From Klebsiella indica (GTDB lineage: Bacteria; Pseudomonadota; Gammaproteobacteria; Enterobacterales; Enterobacteriaceae), in assembly GCF_005860775.1 (NCBI RefSeq), contig NZ_VCHQ01000036.1, positions 1 through 49,083 of the forward strand: 49,083 bases of DNA. The letters run 5' to 3'. Shown here piece after piece: positions 36,460-45,900 of this stretch. The notes below the pieces were generated by a model. The model worked only from the letters and a program-made list of their open reading frames with translations. It did not search any database and had not been told where the DNA came from. Each line of letters opens with the position of its first letter. Within the stretch, counting starts at the first letter, position 1. Position numbers and translations under genes: made by a program.

Positions 36460-39039
36460 ATGTTATTACCAAAAAAAACACCGCTGGCATTTTTATTGTC
36501 CGGTCTGTGTACCTCATCTGCCTGCGCTGAACTTTTTTTCCCGCCTGAGATGATTTCTGCAGACGGTGACGGAATTGCTGATTTGTCGCAGTTCCGGGCG
36601 GACGGCTCCCAGTTGCCCGGTGTGTATGACGTTGATATTTACCTGAACCAGACCTTTGCCCGACGCCAGTCCGTGCGCTTTGATGCGATAAAACCGGGTG
36701 AGACGACCGGTGTCATCCGGGATGACACCGGTCTGGCGCCCTGCCTGAGCCGAAAGTTTCTGGGCAGTGCTGGCGTAAAGGTGGAGATGTTCCCGGCGCT
36801 GATGGCGCTCGATGAGGAACAGTGCGTCAACCCGGCTGAATATGTCCCCGGCGCTTTCAGTCAGTTCGATTTTTCCCGACTGCGCCTTGACCTCAGCGTG
36901 CCGCAACGGGCAACCCGTAATCGGGCCCGCGGTGATATTGATCCGGAACAGTGGGACGAGGGGATTAACGCCGCGCTGCTCAGTTACCGTTTCAGCGGCA
37001 CCGACCGTTCCGGCAGTCGCCGCGACAACCGGAGTTATTTTCTTAGTCTGGGCAGCGGGCTGAATCTGGGGGCCTGGCGTCTGCGTGACGACAGGAACTG
37101 GAACTACTATGACAGTAATGACGGCAACCGCCATCGCTGGCAGCGTATAAGGACCTACGCGGAGCGGACCGTTGCACCGTTGAGAAGCACCCTGGTACTG
37201 GGCGAGAGCACCACCGGGAGTGAGGTATTTGATTCCCTGGGCTTCACGGGCGTGCAGCTTTCCAGCAACGATAATATGTACCCGGAAACCCTCCGTGGGT
37301 TTGCACCGATAGTGCGCGGCATGGCGGAAAGCAATGCGGAAGTTAGCATTCGGCAGAATGGATACATCATCTACCGCACCACCATCGCGCCAGGGGCGTT
37401 TGAGATAACCGACCTCAGCCCGGTAAACTCCAGCGGTGACCTGGAAGTAAGTATCCGGGAGGCTGGCGGCAGCGTCCGGGTGTTTACGGTGCCGTATACC
37501 TCCCTGCCGACGCTGCAGCGTGAAGGACGGATAAAATACAGCCTGACAGCGGGCAACTATCGCGGCAGCAGTGACCATTATGACAAACCGTCATTTGCCC
37601 AGGGCACCCTGATATGGGGCCTGCCTCATGATACGACGCTCTACGGCGGCGCGCAGTTCTCATCAGACTATCTGGCGGTACAGTCCGGCGTCGGCGTCAA
37701 TATGGGGCGAACGGGGGGGGTATCTGTGGATATCACCCACGCAGACAGCACCTTGGCTGACGGCAGCGGGCATCAGGGGCAGTCTCTGCGCTTTCTGTAT
37801 GCCTTCGGCTTTAACCCGACGGGCACCACCTTCCGTCTGACCGGTTACCGCTACTCCACCCGGGGATTCCACACTCTGGATGAGACGGCGCTGAAGACGA
37901 TGTCCGGCCGTTTGTATGATCATACGGGACTGGATAATGACGGTAACCCGGTGACAGACACCCGTTCGGACTATTACAACCTGAACAACAGCAAACGTGC
38001 GCGTATTGAGGCGGATATCTCGCAGTCTCTGGGGGATTACGGTTCAGTCTGGCTGACCGGGATGCGCCAGACCTACTGGAACACCTCTGCTGGCAACGCG
38101 TCACTGCGCATCGGTTACAGTAACAGCCTCGGACCGGTGAACTACTCGCTGAACTACGGCCTCACCCGTTACAAAAACGACAACGCCCCGTCTTATACGG
38201 ACCGCAGTATCAGCCTTTCTCTGTCGGTGCCGTTTGACAGGCTGCTGGGCAGGCAATCTGCAAACCCGGTGTACGCCACGTTCAGCAGTCGTCGTGACAG
38301 CAACAATCAGGTCAGTCAGCAGTCTGGGCTGAGCGGCAAGTTTTTGAGGGACGGTAATCTGGACTGGAACGTCTCGCAGGGATATTCCCGGAGCCAGGGA
38401 ACCAGCGGCAACGTCAGCCTGAATTACCGGGGGATCTACGGTAACGGGAACCTGGGCTACAGCCACAGCCGTGACTGGCGGCAGATCAGTTATGGTCTGG
38501 CCGGGGGCGCCCTGCTGCACCGTAACGGGCTGACCATTGGCCAGCCTTTGGGGGACACCACTGTCCTGATCGCCACGCCGGGCGTCCCGAATGTTGGGGT
38601 GAAAAATGAGCCGGGCGTCTTCACCGACTGGCGGGGATACACCATCAAGCCTTATGCGTCGGCGTACCGGGAAAACCGGATACAGGTGGATACCGAATCA
38701 CTGGATGAGCATACGGATGTGGATAACAGCGTCGCCCGGATTGTGCCGACAAAGGGCGCGGTGGTGCGGGCAGAGTTTAAGGCCCGTCGGGGCTACCGCG
38801 TACTGATGACGATGACCCACAACGGAAAACCGTTACCGTTCGGGACGATGGTCACGGCCGGCGAGAGCAGCGGAATCGTGGCAGACGGCGGTCAGGTGTA
38901 TCTGTCGGGGCTGGAAGAGAAAGGTGAAGTGACGGTTCGCTGGGGCGACGGTGCCGGGCAGCAGTGCCGCGCTGAGTATCAGCTGACTGAAGCGGACAGG
39001 GCGAATGCGGTTATCCGGACCAGTGGCGTCTGCCGGTGA
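36460..39039 (+). CDS. Fimbrial outer-membrane usher
   Basis: An 859-residue usher of the PapC/FimD family, which forms the secretion pore and assembles pilus subunits. The signal peptide ends at SSACA/E. The N-terminal periplasmic domain binds chaperone complexes (LPGVYDVDIYLN). The barrel and plug region follows, with AEVSIRQNGYIIYRTTIAPGAFEI cut at about 295-318. The C-terminal domain has the usual Cys pair (QQCRAEYQL, SGVC). It is full length with no frameshift. Confidence 0.95.
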   Translation: MLLPKKTPLAFLLSGLCTSSACAELFFPPEMISADGDGIADLSQFRADGSQLPGVYDVDIYLNQTFARRQSVRFDAIKPGETTGVIRDDTGLAPCLSRKFLGSAGVKVEMFPALMALDEEQCVNPAEYVPGAFSQFDFSRLRLDLSVPQRATRNRARGDIDPEQWDEGINAALLSYRFSGTDRSGSRRDNRSYFLSLGSGLNLGAWRLRDDRNWNYYDSNDGNRHRWQRIRTYAERTVAPLRSTLVLGESTTGSEVFDSLGFTGVQLSSNDNMYPETLRGFAPIVRGMAESNAEVSIRQNGYIIYRTTIAPGAFEITDLSPVNSSGDLEVSIREAGGSVRVFTVPYTSLPTLQREGRIKYSLTAGNYRGSSDHYDKPSFAQGTLIWGLPHDTTLYGGAQFSSDYLAVQSGVGVNMGRTGGVSVDITHADSTLADGSGHQGQSLRFLYAFGFNPTGTTFRLTGYRYSTRGFHTLDETALKTMSGRLYDHTGLDNDGNPVTDTRSDYYNLNNSKRARIEADISQSLGDYGSVWLTGMRQTYWNTSAGNASLRIGYSNSLGPVNYSLNYGLTRYKNDNAPSYTDRSISLSLSVPFDRLLGRQSANPVYATFSSRRDSNNQVSQQSGLSGKFLRDGNLDWNVSQGYSRSQGTSGNVSLNYRGIYGNGNLGYSHSRDWRQISYGLAGGALLHRNGLTIGQPLGDTTVLIATPGVPNVGVKNEPGVFTDWRGYTIKPYASAYRENRIQVDTESLDEHTDVDNSVARIVPTKGAVVRAEFKARRGYRVLMTMTHNGKPLPFGTMVTAGESSGIVADGGQVYLSGLEEKGEVTVRWGDGAGQQCRAEYQLTEADRANAVIRTSGVCR

Positions 39040-39059
39040 GAGAAGGGAGGACAGACAGA

Positions 39060-39590
39060 ATGATGATGAATATCGCTGCACACATGGCGTCAGTGATGAC
39101 AGCAGGCCTGCTGGTCAGTCTGATATCACAGACTGACGCGGTGGCCGCCGATCCCACTCAGATAGTCGCCTTCACAGGAATGGTGGTCAATAAGACTTGT
39201 ACGTTTGATGATGTGACATCAACGGTGGTGCTGGATGACATTGGCACGCGTGAGTTCACGGATACGGCGGTGAAGAAACTGAAGGATGTGCCGGTGAGTA
39301 TTACCTGTGGGGCGGGGGTGACGTCGGTAAAGATAGTGCCATCAGGGACGCCGGACGAGCAGAACGACACCCTGTTCAGCAACACGGGTGACTCCACGGG
39401 GGTGGCGCTGCGTCTGCAGGATCTGTCGGGCACAACGATGCTGCCATCCGGCAGCACGAATGTCAGTGTGATCCCGTCTTCGGGCAAGGGCAGTTACACG
39501 TTCAGGGTCGGGTATGTGGCGACAGCGCCGGGTACGGTGACCGGGGGGCGTTTTTTGTCCCAGGTGACGTTGAATTTTAACTATAACTGA
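39060..39590 (+). CDS. Minor fimbrial subunit
   Basis: A 176-residue pilin-like protein. The signal peptide is cleaved near DAVAA, the pilin disulphide is C47-C83 (NKTC, SITC), and the C-terminal strand is SQVTLNFNYN. The start is one of three consecutive Met codons after GGGAGG (39045-39050). A GTG at 39036 is in frame but overlaps the usher stop and lacks a signal-like extension. It lies between the usher and the last gene, so it is probably an adaptor or tip-fibre subunit. Confidence 0.85.
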   Translation: MMMNIAAHMASVMTAGLLVSLISQTDAVAADPTQIVAFTGMVVNKTCTFDDVTSTVVLDDIGTREFTDTAVKKLKDVPVSITCGAGVTSVKIVPSGTPDEQNDTLFSNTGDSTGVALRLQDLSGTTMLPSGSTNVSVIPSSGKGSYTFRVGYVATAPGTVTGGRFLSQVTLNFNYN

Positions 39591-39673
39591 GTGCCGGACA
39601 GTGCAGTCAGTGCCGGGGGGCAGGATGAAGCGCTCTCTGCCTTATGAATAAACAAATGATATAAAGGCTTCCC

Positions 39674-40456
39674 GTGAACCGTATTTTACTAATGTGTCTA
39701 ATGAGTACACCGCATTACGCTCTCGCTGATATGGCGTGCAGTAAGCTTGTTCTGAGTGGCGTCTCAGAGGCTTACGCGACATACACTGATACTGATACTC
39801 CTTGGCTGAACTTGCGCGATACGGCTTATCTGCGGGCGGTTGTCTATGATAACTCATCATCTGCAGTGCCTGCGGATGCCTGGCGCATCGCAGCTGACTC
39901 AAAAATTTGTACAAGTGAAACGACGAACCTGCGATGTGCGCATATTACAGGAAGTGCATTTTTTGACGATCAGCATCATCATTTAACCTATACCCGCAGC
40001 AATAACCTGCAGCCAGGAGGATCTGCTGAACAAACGGCTCATCTGCGTCTGCAGTTTGATGAGAGCAGGCAGGTACCGTCTAACCCGCCTTATCGTATAT
40101 TAATAGAAGACTCCTATTCACATGTTTTCTCGGTCTCCCTTGGTGATATACCTTCGATGGAAATCACAACCGCAACCTGGAACACCGGGGTTAACTACAT
40201 GTTTCCGGCCATTAGCGCAGGCGAAACAACGGAAGCACAACTGATTCCTCCGCCTTCCGGGGGGAGCGGCACGCTGCGGCGGGTATCTGATGCGGCGACG
40301 AGCGGTATGACTGTACGTTTCAACGATGCCGGGGAAGAGCCAGAGCGTCTGACTATCCAGCAGGGGCAATCCACATCGATATCCATGGTGGCGGCGCCGG
40401 ACGCAGAACCGGGTGCATACAGCCGGGTGTATGATGCCACGCTGAACTGCCCCTGA
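39674..40456 (+). CDS. Putative fimbrial tip protein / adhesin
   Basis: A 260-residue secreted protein starting at GTG (AAGG seven bases upstream). The signal peptide ends near YALAD. It has Cys at the mature N-terminus and a few others, and ends in VYDATLNCP, a pilin-like terminal strand. It is the last gene of the fimbrial operon, where a tip adhesin is expected. I do not recognise a lectin family, so the adhesin role is inferred from position. Confidence 0.6.
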   Translation: MNRILLMCLMSTPHYALADMACSKLVLSGVSEAYATYTDTDTPWLNLRDTAYLRAVVYDNSSSAVPADAWRIAADSKICTSETTNLRCAHITGSAFFDDQHHHLTYTRSNNLQPGGSAEQTAHLRLQFDESRQVPSNPPYRILIEDSYSHVFSVSLGDIPSMEITTATWNTGVNYMFPAISAGETTEAQLIPPPSGGSGTLRRVSDAATSGMTVRFNDAGEEPERLTIQQGQSTSISMVAAPDAEPGAYSRVYDATLNCP

Positions 40457-40460
40457 GTCC

Positions 40461-40645
40461 TTCTCTGGTGGCCGCTGCAAGCTTACTGTTCGCACTCCGT
40501 CAGCTCTGACGGAGGAAGCGCTGAGACGGAATGCAAAACGGTACGCTATCCAGGCGGATGTCAGGGGAATGCTAACAGAGCAACGGCGTGCTGAACGTCA
40601 GCGGAAAACGAAACCGCCGCTGAATCCCGGAAAGCTGGCTGCGTG
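40461..40645 (+). pseudogene. Possible C-terminal remnant of an unidentified gene
   Basis: After the adhesin stop, another frame without a start encodes a charged helical tail (SALTEEALRRNAKRYAIQ, then GMLTEQRRAERQRKTK) and ends in TGA at about 40643-40645. It looks like real protein but I cannot assign it. A CCCCG/CGGGG hairpin follows near 40657-40672. Confidence 0.25.
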
Positions 40646-41333
40646 AAAAGATGAAAACCCAGCCCCGTCACTCGGGGTTGATGAAGGCGTTCACGGATGC
40701 CTGATATTTCCTGAAACAGTACAGAGAGTGATTGGGATTCGGTATGCCGGAATCGTATGTTTTTTGGCGTTCGCACATTTAATCTGTGGGTTGCAATATA
40801 GTAAGCACCTCTAAAACGAGACATAAAATTCTGATTTTTTCCTCTGTAACTCTTTTCTTTTTCTTATATAATTCCCATCAATACAACGTTAGTTCGGAAA
40901 ATTAAAACGCAATGAATATTATCAATGTAAGGTTTTCCTTGAGTTCAATGCTTGTTAAACGAAATTGAAAAATGCGTGTTTGTTCTGGTGCTTCGTATAA
41001 CTTTGTGTGATTAATCTATGTGTCTTGCGGTTTCTTGTTGTTTTCAGATTAATAATCTGAAGTTTCAATGCAATCAACAGCAAGGGGCTGGGGAAATGAT
41101 TATATTTATTGTACGGTTTATTGGGTTCGGTTAATTTGGAAATTATTCTTTTGATCGATAATAACGATCGATCAACATCAAACAATAGAACGCAGCTATT
41201 AATATTTTGATTTCGATCGTTTTAAACGATTGTCAATTTTTCTTGCGCATGGTTAATAATCTACGGGTTAAATACAGGGGATGTTTTCAGGAAAATATAT
41301 TGTGCGGTTATAATAATTAATCGCGAGCAGACC
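40646..41333 (+). promoter_or_regulatory. AT-rich gap upstream of the orphan regulator, with two dyads
   Basis: No gene is evident in this stretch. Two operator-like palindromes lie close to the regulator start. One is TTGATCGAT (41151-41159) / ATCGATCAA (41167-41175). The other is ATCGTTT (41216-41222) / AAACGAT (41224-41230). Both contain GATCG/CGATC and may be sites for a dimeric regulator. Confidence 0.45.
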
Positions 41334-41918
41334 ATGAATAAAATACACGTAATATCTGATAATCGTTTTTTCCTTGCTGGTATAACCGCTCAGACGCCTA
41401 CCGATTACGTGCGTTTATACACATATTCACCAGATGAAATAAGTTCTGATTTTTATCCTGAGAGAGAGGATATTGTTGTTCTGAATATTTTAGATATCCA
41501 TGAACGCGAGACGATAGCCTGCCAGCCCGGATTGAGCAATACCTGTTGCCGGGTCATCATTCTGTTGAGTATGTATAAACCAAAAAATGAAAGATATTTA
41601 AATAGTTATCAAAGACCTTTCCCTTGGTTGATCCCTATCAATATCAGGCCAGATGAGTTCTGGTTATACCTGATGAAGGCGAATGACAGTCCTCTTTTGC
41701 AAAAGTCTTTTAAGAGAGTCGAGCAGATTCTTTTCAGCTATCTGGGTAAGGGGATTTCTTTACCGCAACTGGTAAAGACGCCCAGCATTGGCTTTACAGA
41801 AAATTTGGTTTATTCATTAAAACGAAAAATAGTTCGCGGGCAGCAACTCGCAGGCCACCATGCTATAACCGTTATGGCATGCAGGGACATCATATCAATG
41901 AGTCAAATATATGAATAG
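41334..41918 (+). CDS. Orphan FimZ/RcsB-like regulator (degenerate)
   Basis: A 194-residue protein that begins like a receiver-domain regulator (MNKIHVISDNRFFLAGI). The phospho-acceptor region reads VVLNILDIHE, with Asn where Asp might be expected. The C-terminal part (SLPQLVKTPSIGFTENLVYS, then LKRKIVRG) has the spacing of a helix-turn-helix but is a poor LuxR match. It sits upstream of the secreted helical protein and the giant autotransporter and may regulate them. It could also be a modulator that has lost DNA binding. The family is a guess. Confidence 0.5.
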   Translation: MNKIHVISDNRFFLAGITAQTPTDYVRLYTYSPDEISSDFYPEREDIVVLNILDIHERETIACQPGLSNTCCRVIILLSMYKPKNERYLNSYQRPFPWLIPINIRPDEFWLYLMKANDSPLLQKSFKRVEQILFSYLGKGISLPQLVKTPSIGFTENLVYSLKRKIVRGQQLAGHHAITVMACRDIISMSQIYE

Positions 41919-41981
41919 ACATCCATTCGCTGATTAAAAATCTGAACTGTAGATGTACCGTGTACTTTTTTAATATATACC

Positions 41982-42105
41982 ATGAATAATTCGAGTTGCA
42001 GGAAGGCGGCAACTAAATGCATTCCCGGGAGCGTACAAACGGTATGTGACCGAAGTAAGTGCAGGCAGCCAGCAAAGATGCAGCTTGGAGGGGGAGGTTA
42101 TAAAA
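41982..42105. repeat. Degenerate ERIC-like element
   Basis: Landmarks in order are AATTCGAGTTGCAGGAAGGCGG, cut here to its first 20 bases or so, then CATTCCCGGGAGC, GTGACCGAAGTAAGTG and AGGCAGCC, ending in GATGCAGCTTG. This is the ERIC layout with a diverged centre. It fills most of the 304-bp gap between the orphan regulator and the next gene. Confidence 0.55.
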
Positions 42106-42222
42106 GCATGGGGTGCATATCGGATTACATTTCCCACAATAATAAGAACCATTCAGAAGTTATGAGTGGTGGTTTTTATGTTTAATGGGTTTTTTGTTTT
42201 TCTATTTTAAGTTAAAAATATT

Positions 42223-42957
42223 ATGAGAAAGTTAATTGATATCTTTTCTGTGAAAAAAAGCTTAACCATTCTCCTGCTTTTTATATGTGCTAAAAGCGTT
42301 TTTGCCATTGCTGAAAGCATTTCAATAAAGCCATCTCAGGCTATTCTTTCGGCAAGGGAAACTTCAGAGGCTACTTTCCAGAAAGCCATTAATGATCATT
42401 TGTCCGGTCGGCACAGTGACGCCCGGAAAAAATATGATGCTTTGAATGGCGGTATGCTGGCAAGTGTCATCGTTTTACCCTCAGCGGTTAATCTGGCCGC
42501 TCTGGAACGCTACGACGAGGCTCGTAGCGCATTTACTTTATTACGCCAAAACGGCAACGGGCGTGAGCGGGATTATGGCCTGCTCTGGGATTTATGGTTA
42601 ACCGCCAGAACATGGCAGGGAGGAACAACAGCACTGCAAAAAACACTGGCTGATAAGGTCGCTAATTATAAGTGGTTTTCGGCATATGAGTCGGCCATTG
42701 CTGATATTTACACCGGGAAAGGTGATGAAAAGTCCGTGTTTCAGCTAATCGATAGTATTGCTTTCAGCCATGCAGAGGAGAAGGCGGATGCCGTCACTCA
42801 GGCGGTATTTTTTGTCGGCGGCTATTACCAGTATGTAATACACCAACCGCAGAATGCTCAGAAGTTATATCACGACTATGCATCACATCTGAATAAAAAT
42901 TCTCTTGAGCGAATTCTGGTTCTGAAAGAGCAGGCGTCTCTACGCGTATCTCAATAA
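42223..42957 (+). CDS. Secreted helical-repeat (TPR-like) protein next to the autotransporter
   Basis: A 244-residue protein with a signal peptide (about residues 1-29, ending SVFA/I). The rest is predicted helical: ATFQKAINDHLSGRHSDARK and LAALERYDEARSAFTLLRQ look like TPR helices (small residue and Tyr/Ala spacing). It therefore probably lies in the periplasm and binds protein. It is followed 41 bp later by the trimeric autotransporter gene in the same direction, so the two are likely cotranscribed. The role could be as an export or assembly helper, analogous to but not similar to SadB. I do not recognise the family. Confidence 0.6.
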   Translation: MRKLIDIFSVKKSLTILLLFICAKSVFAIAESISIKPSQAILSARETSEATFQKAINDHLSGRHSDARKKYDALNGGMLASVIVLPSAVNLAALERYDEARSAFTLLRQNGNGRERDYGLLWDLWLTARTWQGGTTALQKTLADKVANYKWFSAYESAIADIYTGKGDEKSVFQLIDSIAFSHAEEKADAVTQAVFFVGGYYQYVIHQPQNAQKLYHDYASHLNKNSLERILVLKEQASLRVSQ

Positions 42958-42998
42958 GCAATAAACCCGTCTTTTATTAAAAAGACCAGGAGGGAACA

Positions 42999-45900
42999 AT
43001 GAATACAGTATATCGTTTAGTCTGGAACGCGAGCCTGGGTCTATGGGTCGCGGTCAGTGAGCTGGCGAAAGCCAAAGGTAAAGGTAAGTCCGGTTTAAGA
43101 AGAGCGAGGGGCATGCTATCCGTAGGTCTGCTGGGCGTTACCCTGGCAGGGATCCCTCAGGCGGCGGATGCATGGCTGGTGACGAACCCTACTAACCCAG
43201 GAGTATTGCCAGCCTCGGATGGCGGAATATCAACTAATATTGCACTTGGTGAAGGCGCAAGCGCAACGCATCCCTCCGGGTATGCTACAGCCGTTGGCTA
43301 TCAAAGCTCTGCTACTGCACCATATGCGATTGCTATTGGGAGAAAGGCTACAGCGAGTCAAACGTATGCTACGGCTATTGGGGACAGAGCTGAAGCGAGT
43401 GGCTACACCTCTGTTGCCATCGGGCTTCTCAGCAAGGCAGGTACTACTGTGCGTGGGTATTCGGTAGCTATTGGGCAGAGAGCTGAAGCGATATCCGACT
43501 TATCTGCCGCTATTGGTGCATCAGCTGCAGCGAATGCAGACTATGCGACTGCTATTGGATGGCTTGCGGGAGCGAGCGGCAGTAGTGCGACGGCTATTGG
43601 TGCGGGGGCTGAAGCGAGCGCCATAAACGCTACTGCAGTCGGACCCAACAGCAGGGCAACTGATAGTAGTGCGATTGCTATTGGGCTGGGATCTTGGGCG
43701 AGTGCCGCAAACTCTACTGCCATCGGGGTTTACAGCCATGCAGATAGTAATTCTACAGCAGTCGGGTTTGATAGCCGGGCAGATAATGAGAATGCGACGG
43801 CTATTGGGAGGGGAGCTGAAGCAAACGCCATAGACTCTATAGCCGTCGGGGTGAGCAGTAGGGCTAATGATGAGAAGGCTACTGCAATCGGTGGGGGAGC
43901 TGAAGCGAGTGCAGCAAACTCCACAGCAGTCGGGGTTTACAGCAAGGCAGAATATGAGAATGCGACTGCCGTCGGGATTTACAGTAAGGCAAGTAATGAG
44001 AAGGCTACTGCTATTGGCGCAGCAGCTGAAGCGACCGCCATACACGCTACTGCCGTCGGGTTTAGCAGCAAGGCAGATGATGAGGATGCGACTGCCGTCG
44101 GGATGCACAGTAAGGCAAGTAATGAGAAGGCGACGGCTATTGGCGCAGTAGCTGAAGCGACTGGCTTACACGCTACAGCCATCGGGGTTTATAGCAAGGC
44201 ATATGATGAAGGTACGACAGCTATTGGGGTAACAGCAGAAGCGACAGGCTTAAAATCTACTGCCGTTGGGGGGTATAGTCAGGCAAGTGGTGAGGGGGGA
44301 GCTGCTATTGGGGTGGGTGCTCAAGCAACAGGCTTAAAATCTACTGCCATCGGGGTTGAGAGCAGAGCAACCCATGATAATGCTGTTGCCCTGGGAGGCG
44401 ATTCAGTTACAGAGGCAGCTGTTGCCACGATTAGTACCACAATTAATGGTATCCAGTACACCTTTGCCGGGACGAACCCGACCAGTACGGTCAGCGTGGG
44501 GGATGTGGACAAAGAACGCACCATTACCAACGTGGCGGCGGGGCGCCTGTCGGCGACCAGCACCGACGCGGTGAACGGCTCGCAGCTGCATTCCACCAAC
44601 CAGAGCATTGACGTGCTGGCCGGCACCCCGCTGAGCTTTGCCGGCAACAGCGGTACGGTGAGCAAAAAGCTGGGTGAGACGCTGACCATCAGGGGCGATA
44701 AAAGCACGGCGGGAAGCTACTCGGCCGCCAACCTGAACACGGAGGTGGACGCGCACGGCGACCTGGTGGTGCAGATGGCGGACAACCCGGAATTCACTTC
44801 GGCGATCATCGGCGGCGGCACCACCCTGGACGGCAGCGGGCTGACGATCAGCGGCGGGCCGGCGATCACCACCGCAGGGGTTAACGCGGGCGACCAGAAA
44901 GTCACTCACGTGGCGGCCGGGGAGCTGAGCAGCACCAGCACCGACGCGGTGAACGGCTCCCAGCTGCACGCCACCAACCAGAATGTGACGACCAACACCA
45001 CGAATATCGCGCAGAACACCACGGACATCGCGAACCTGGCGACCACCCCGCTGAGCTTTGCCGGCAACAGCGGCACGGTGAGCAAAAAGCTGGGTGAGAC
45101 GCTGACCATCAGGGGCGATAAAAGCACGGCGGGGAGCTACTCGGCCGGCAACCTGAACACGGAGGTGGATCAGAACGGCGACCTGGTGGTGCAGATGGCG
45201 GACAGCCCGGAATTCGCCTCGGCGATCATCGGCGGCGGCACCACCCTGGACGGCAGCGGGCTGACGATCAGCGGCGGGCCGGCGATCACCACCGCAGGGG
45301 TTAACGCGGGCGACCTCAAAGTCACCCACGTGGCCGCGGGCGAGCTGAGCGGCACCAGCACCGACGCGGTGAACGGCTCCCAGCTGCACGCCACCAACCA
45401 GAATGTGGCGACCAACACCACGAATATCGCGCAGAACACCACGGACATCGCGAACCTGGCCGGCACCCCGCTGAACTTTGCCGGCAACAGCGGCACGGTG
45501 AGCAAAAATCTGGGTGAGACGCTGACCATCAGGGGCGATAAAAGCACGGCGGGAAGCTACTCGGCCGGCAACCTGAACACGGAGGTGGATCAGAACGGCG
45601 ACCTGGTGGTGCAGATGGCGGACAGCCCGGAATTCGCCTCGGCGATCATCGGCGGCGGCACCACCCTGGACGGCAGCGGGCTGACGATCAGCGGCGGGCC
45701 GGCGATCACCACCGCAGGGGTTAACGCGGGCGACCTCAAAATCACCCACGTGGCGGCGGGGGAGCTGAGCGGCACCAGCACCGACGCGGTGAACGGCTCC
45801 CAGCTGCACGCCACCAACCAGAATGTGGCGACCAACACCACGAATATCGCGCAGAACACCACGGACATCGCGAACCTGGCGACCACCCCGCTGAGCTTTG

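Noticed and set aside
36514..37578. Minus-strand ORF of 354 codons opposite the fimbrial usher
   Set aside because: It is a shadow of the usher frame. The plus strand has the signal peptide, usher domains and operon context.
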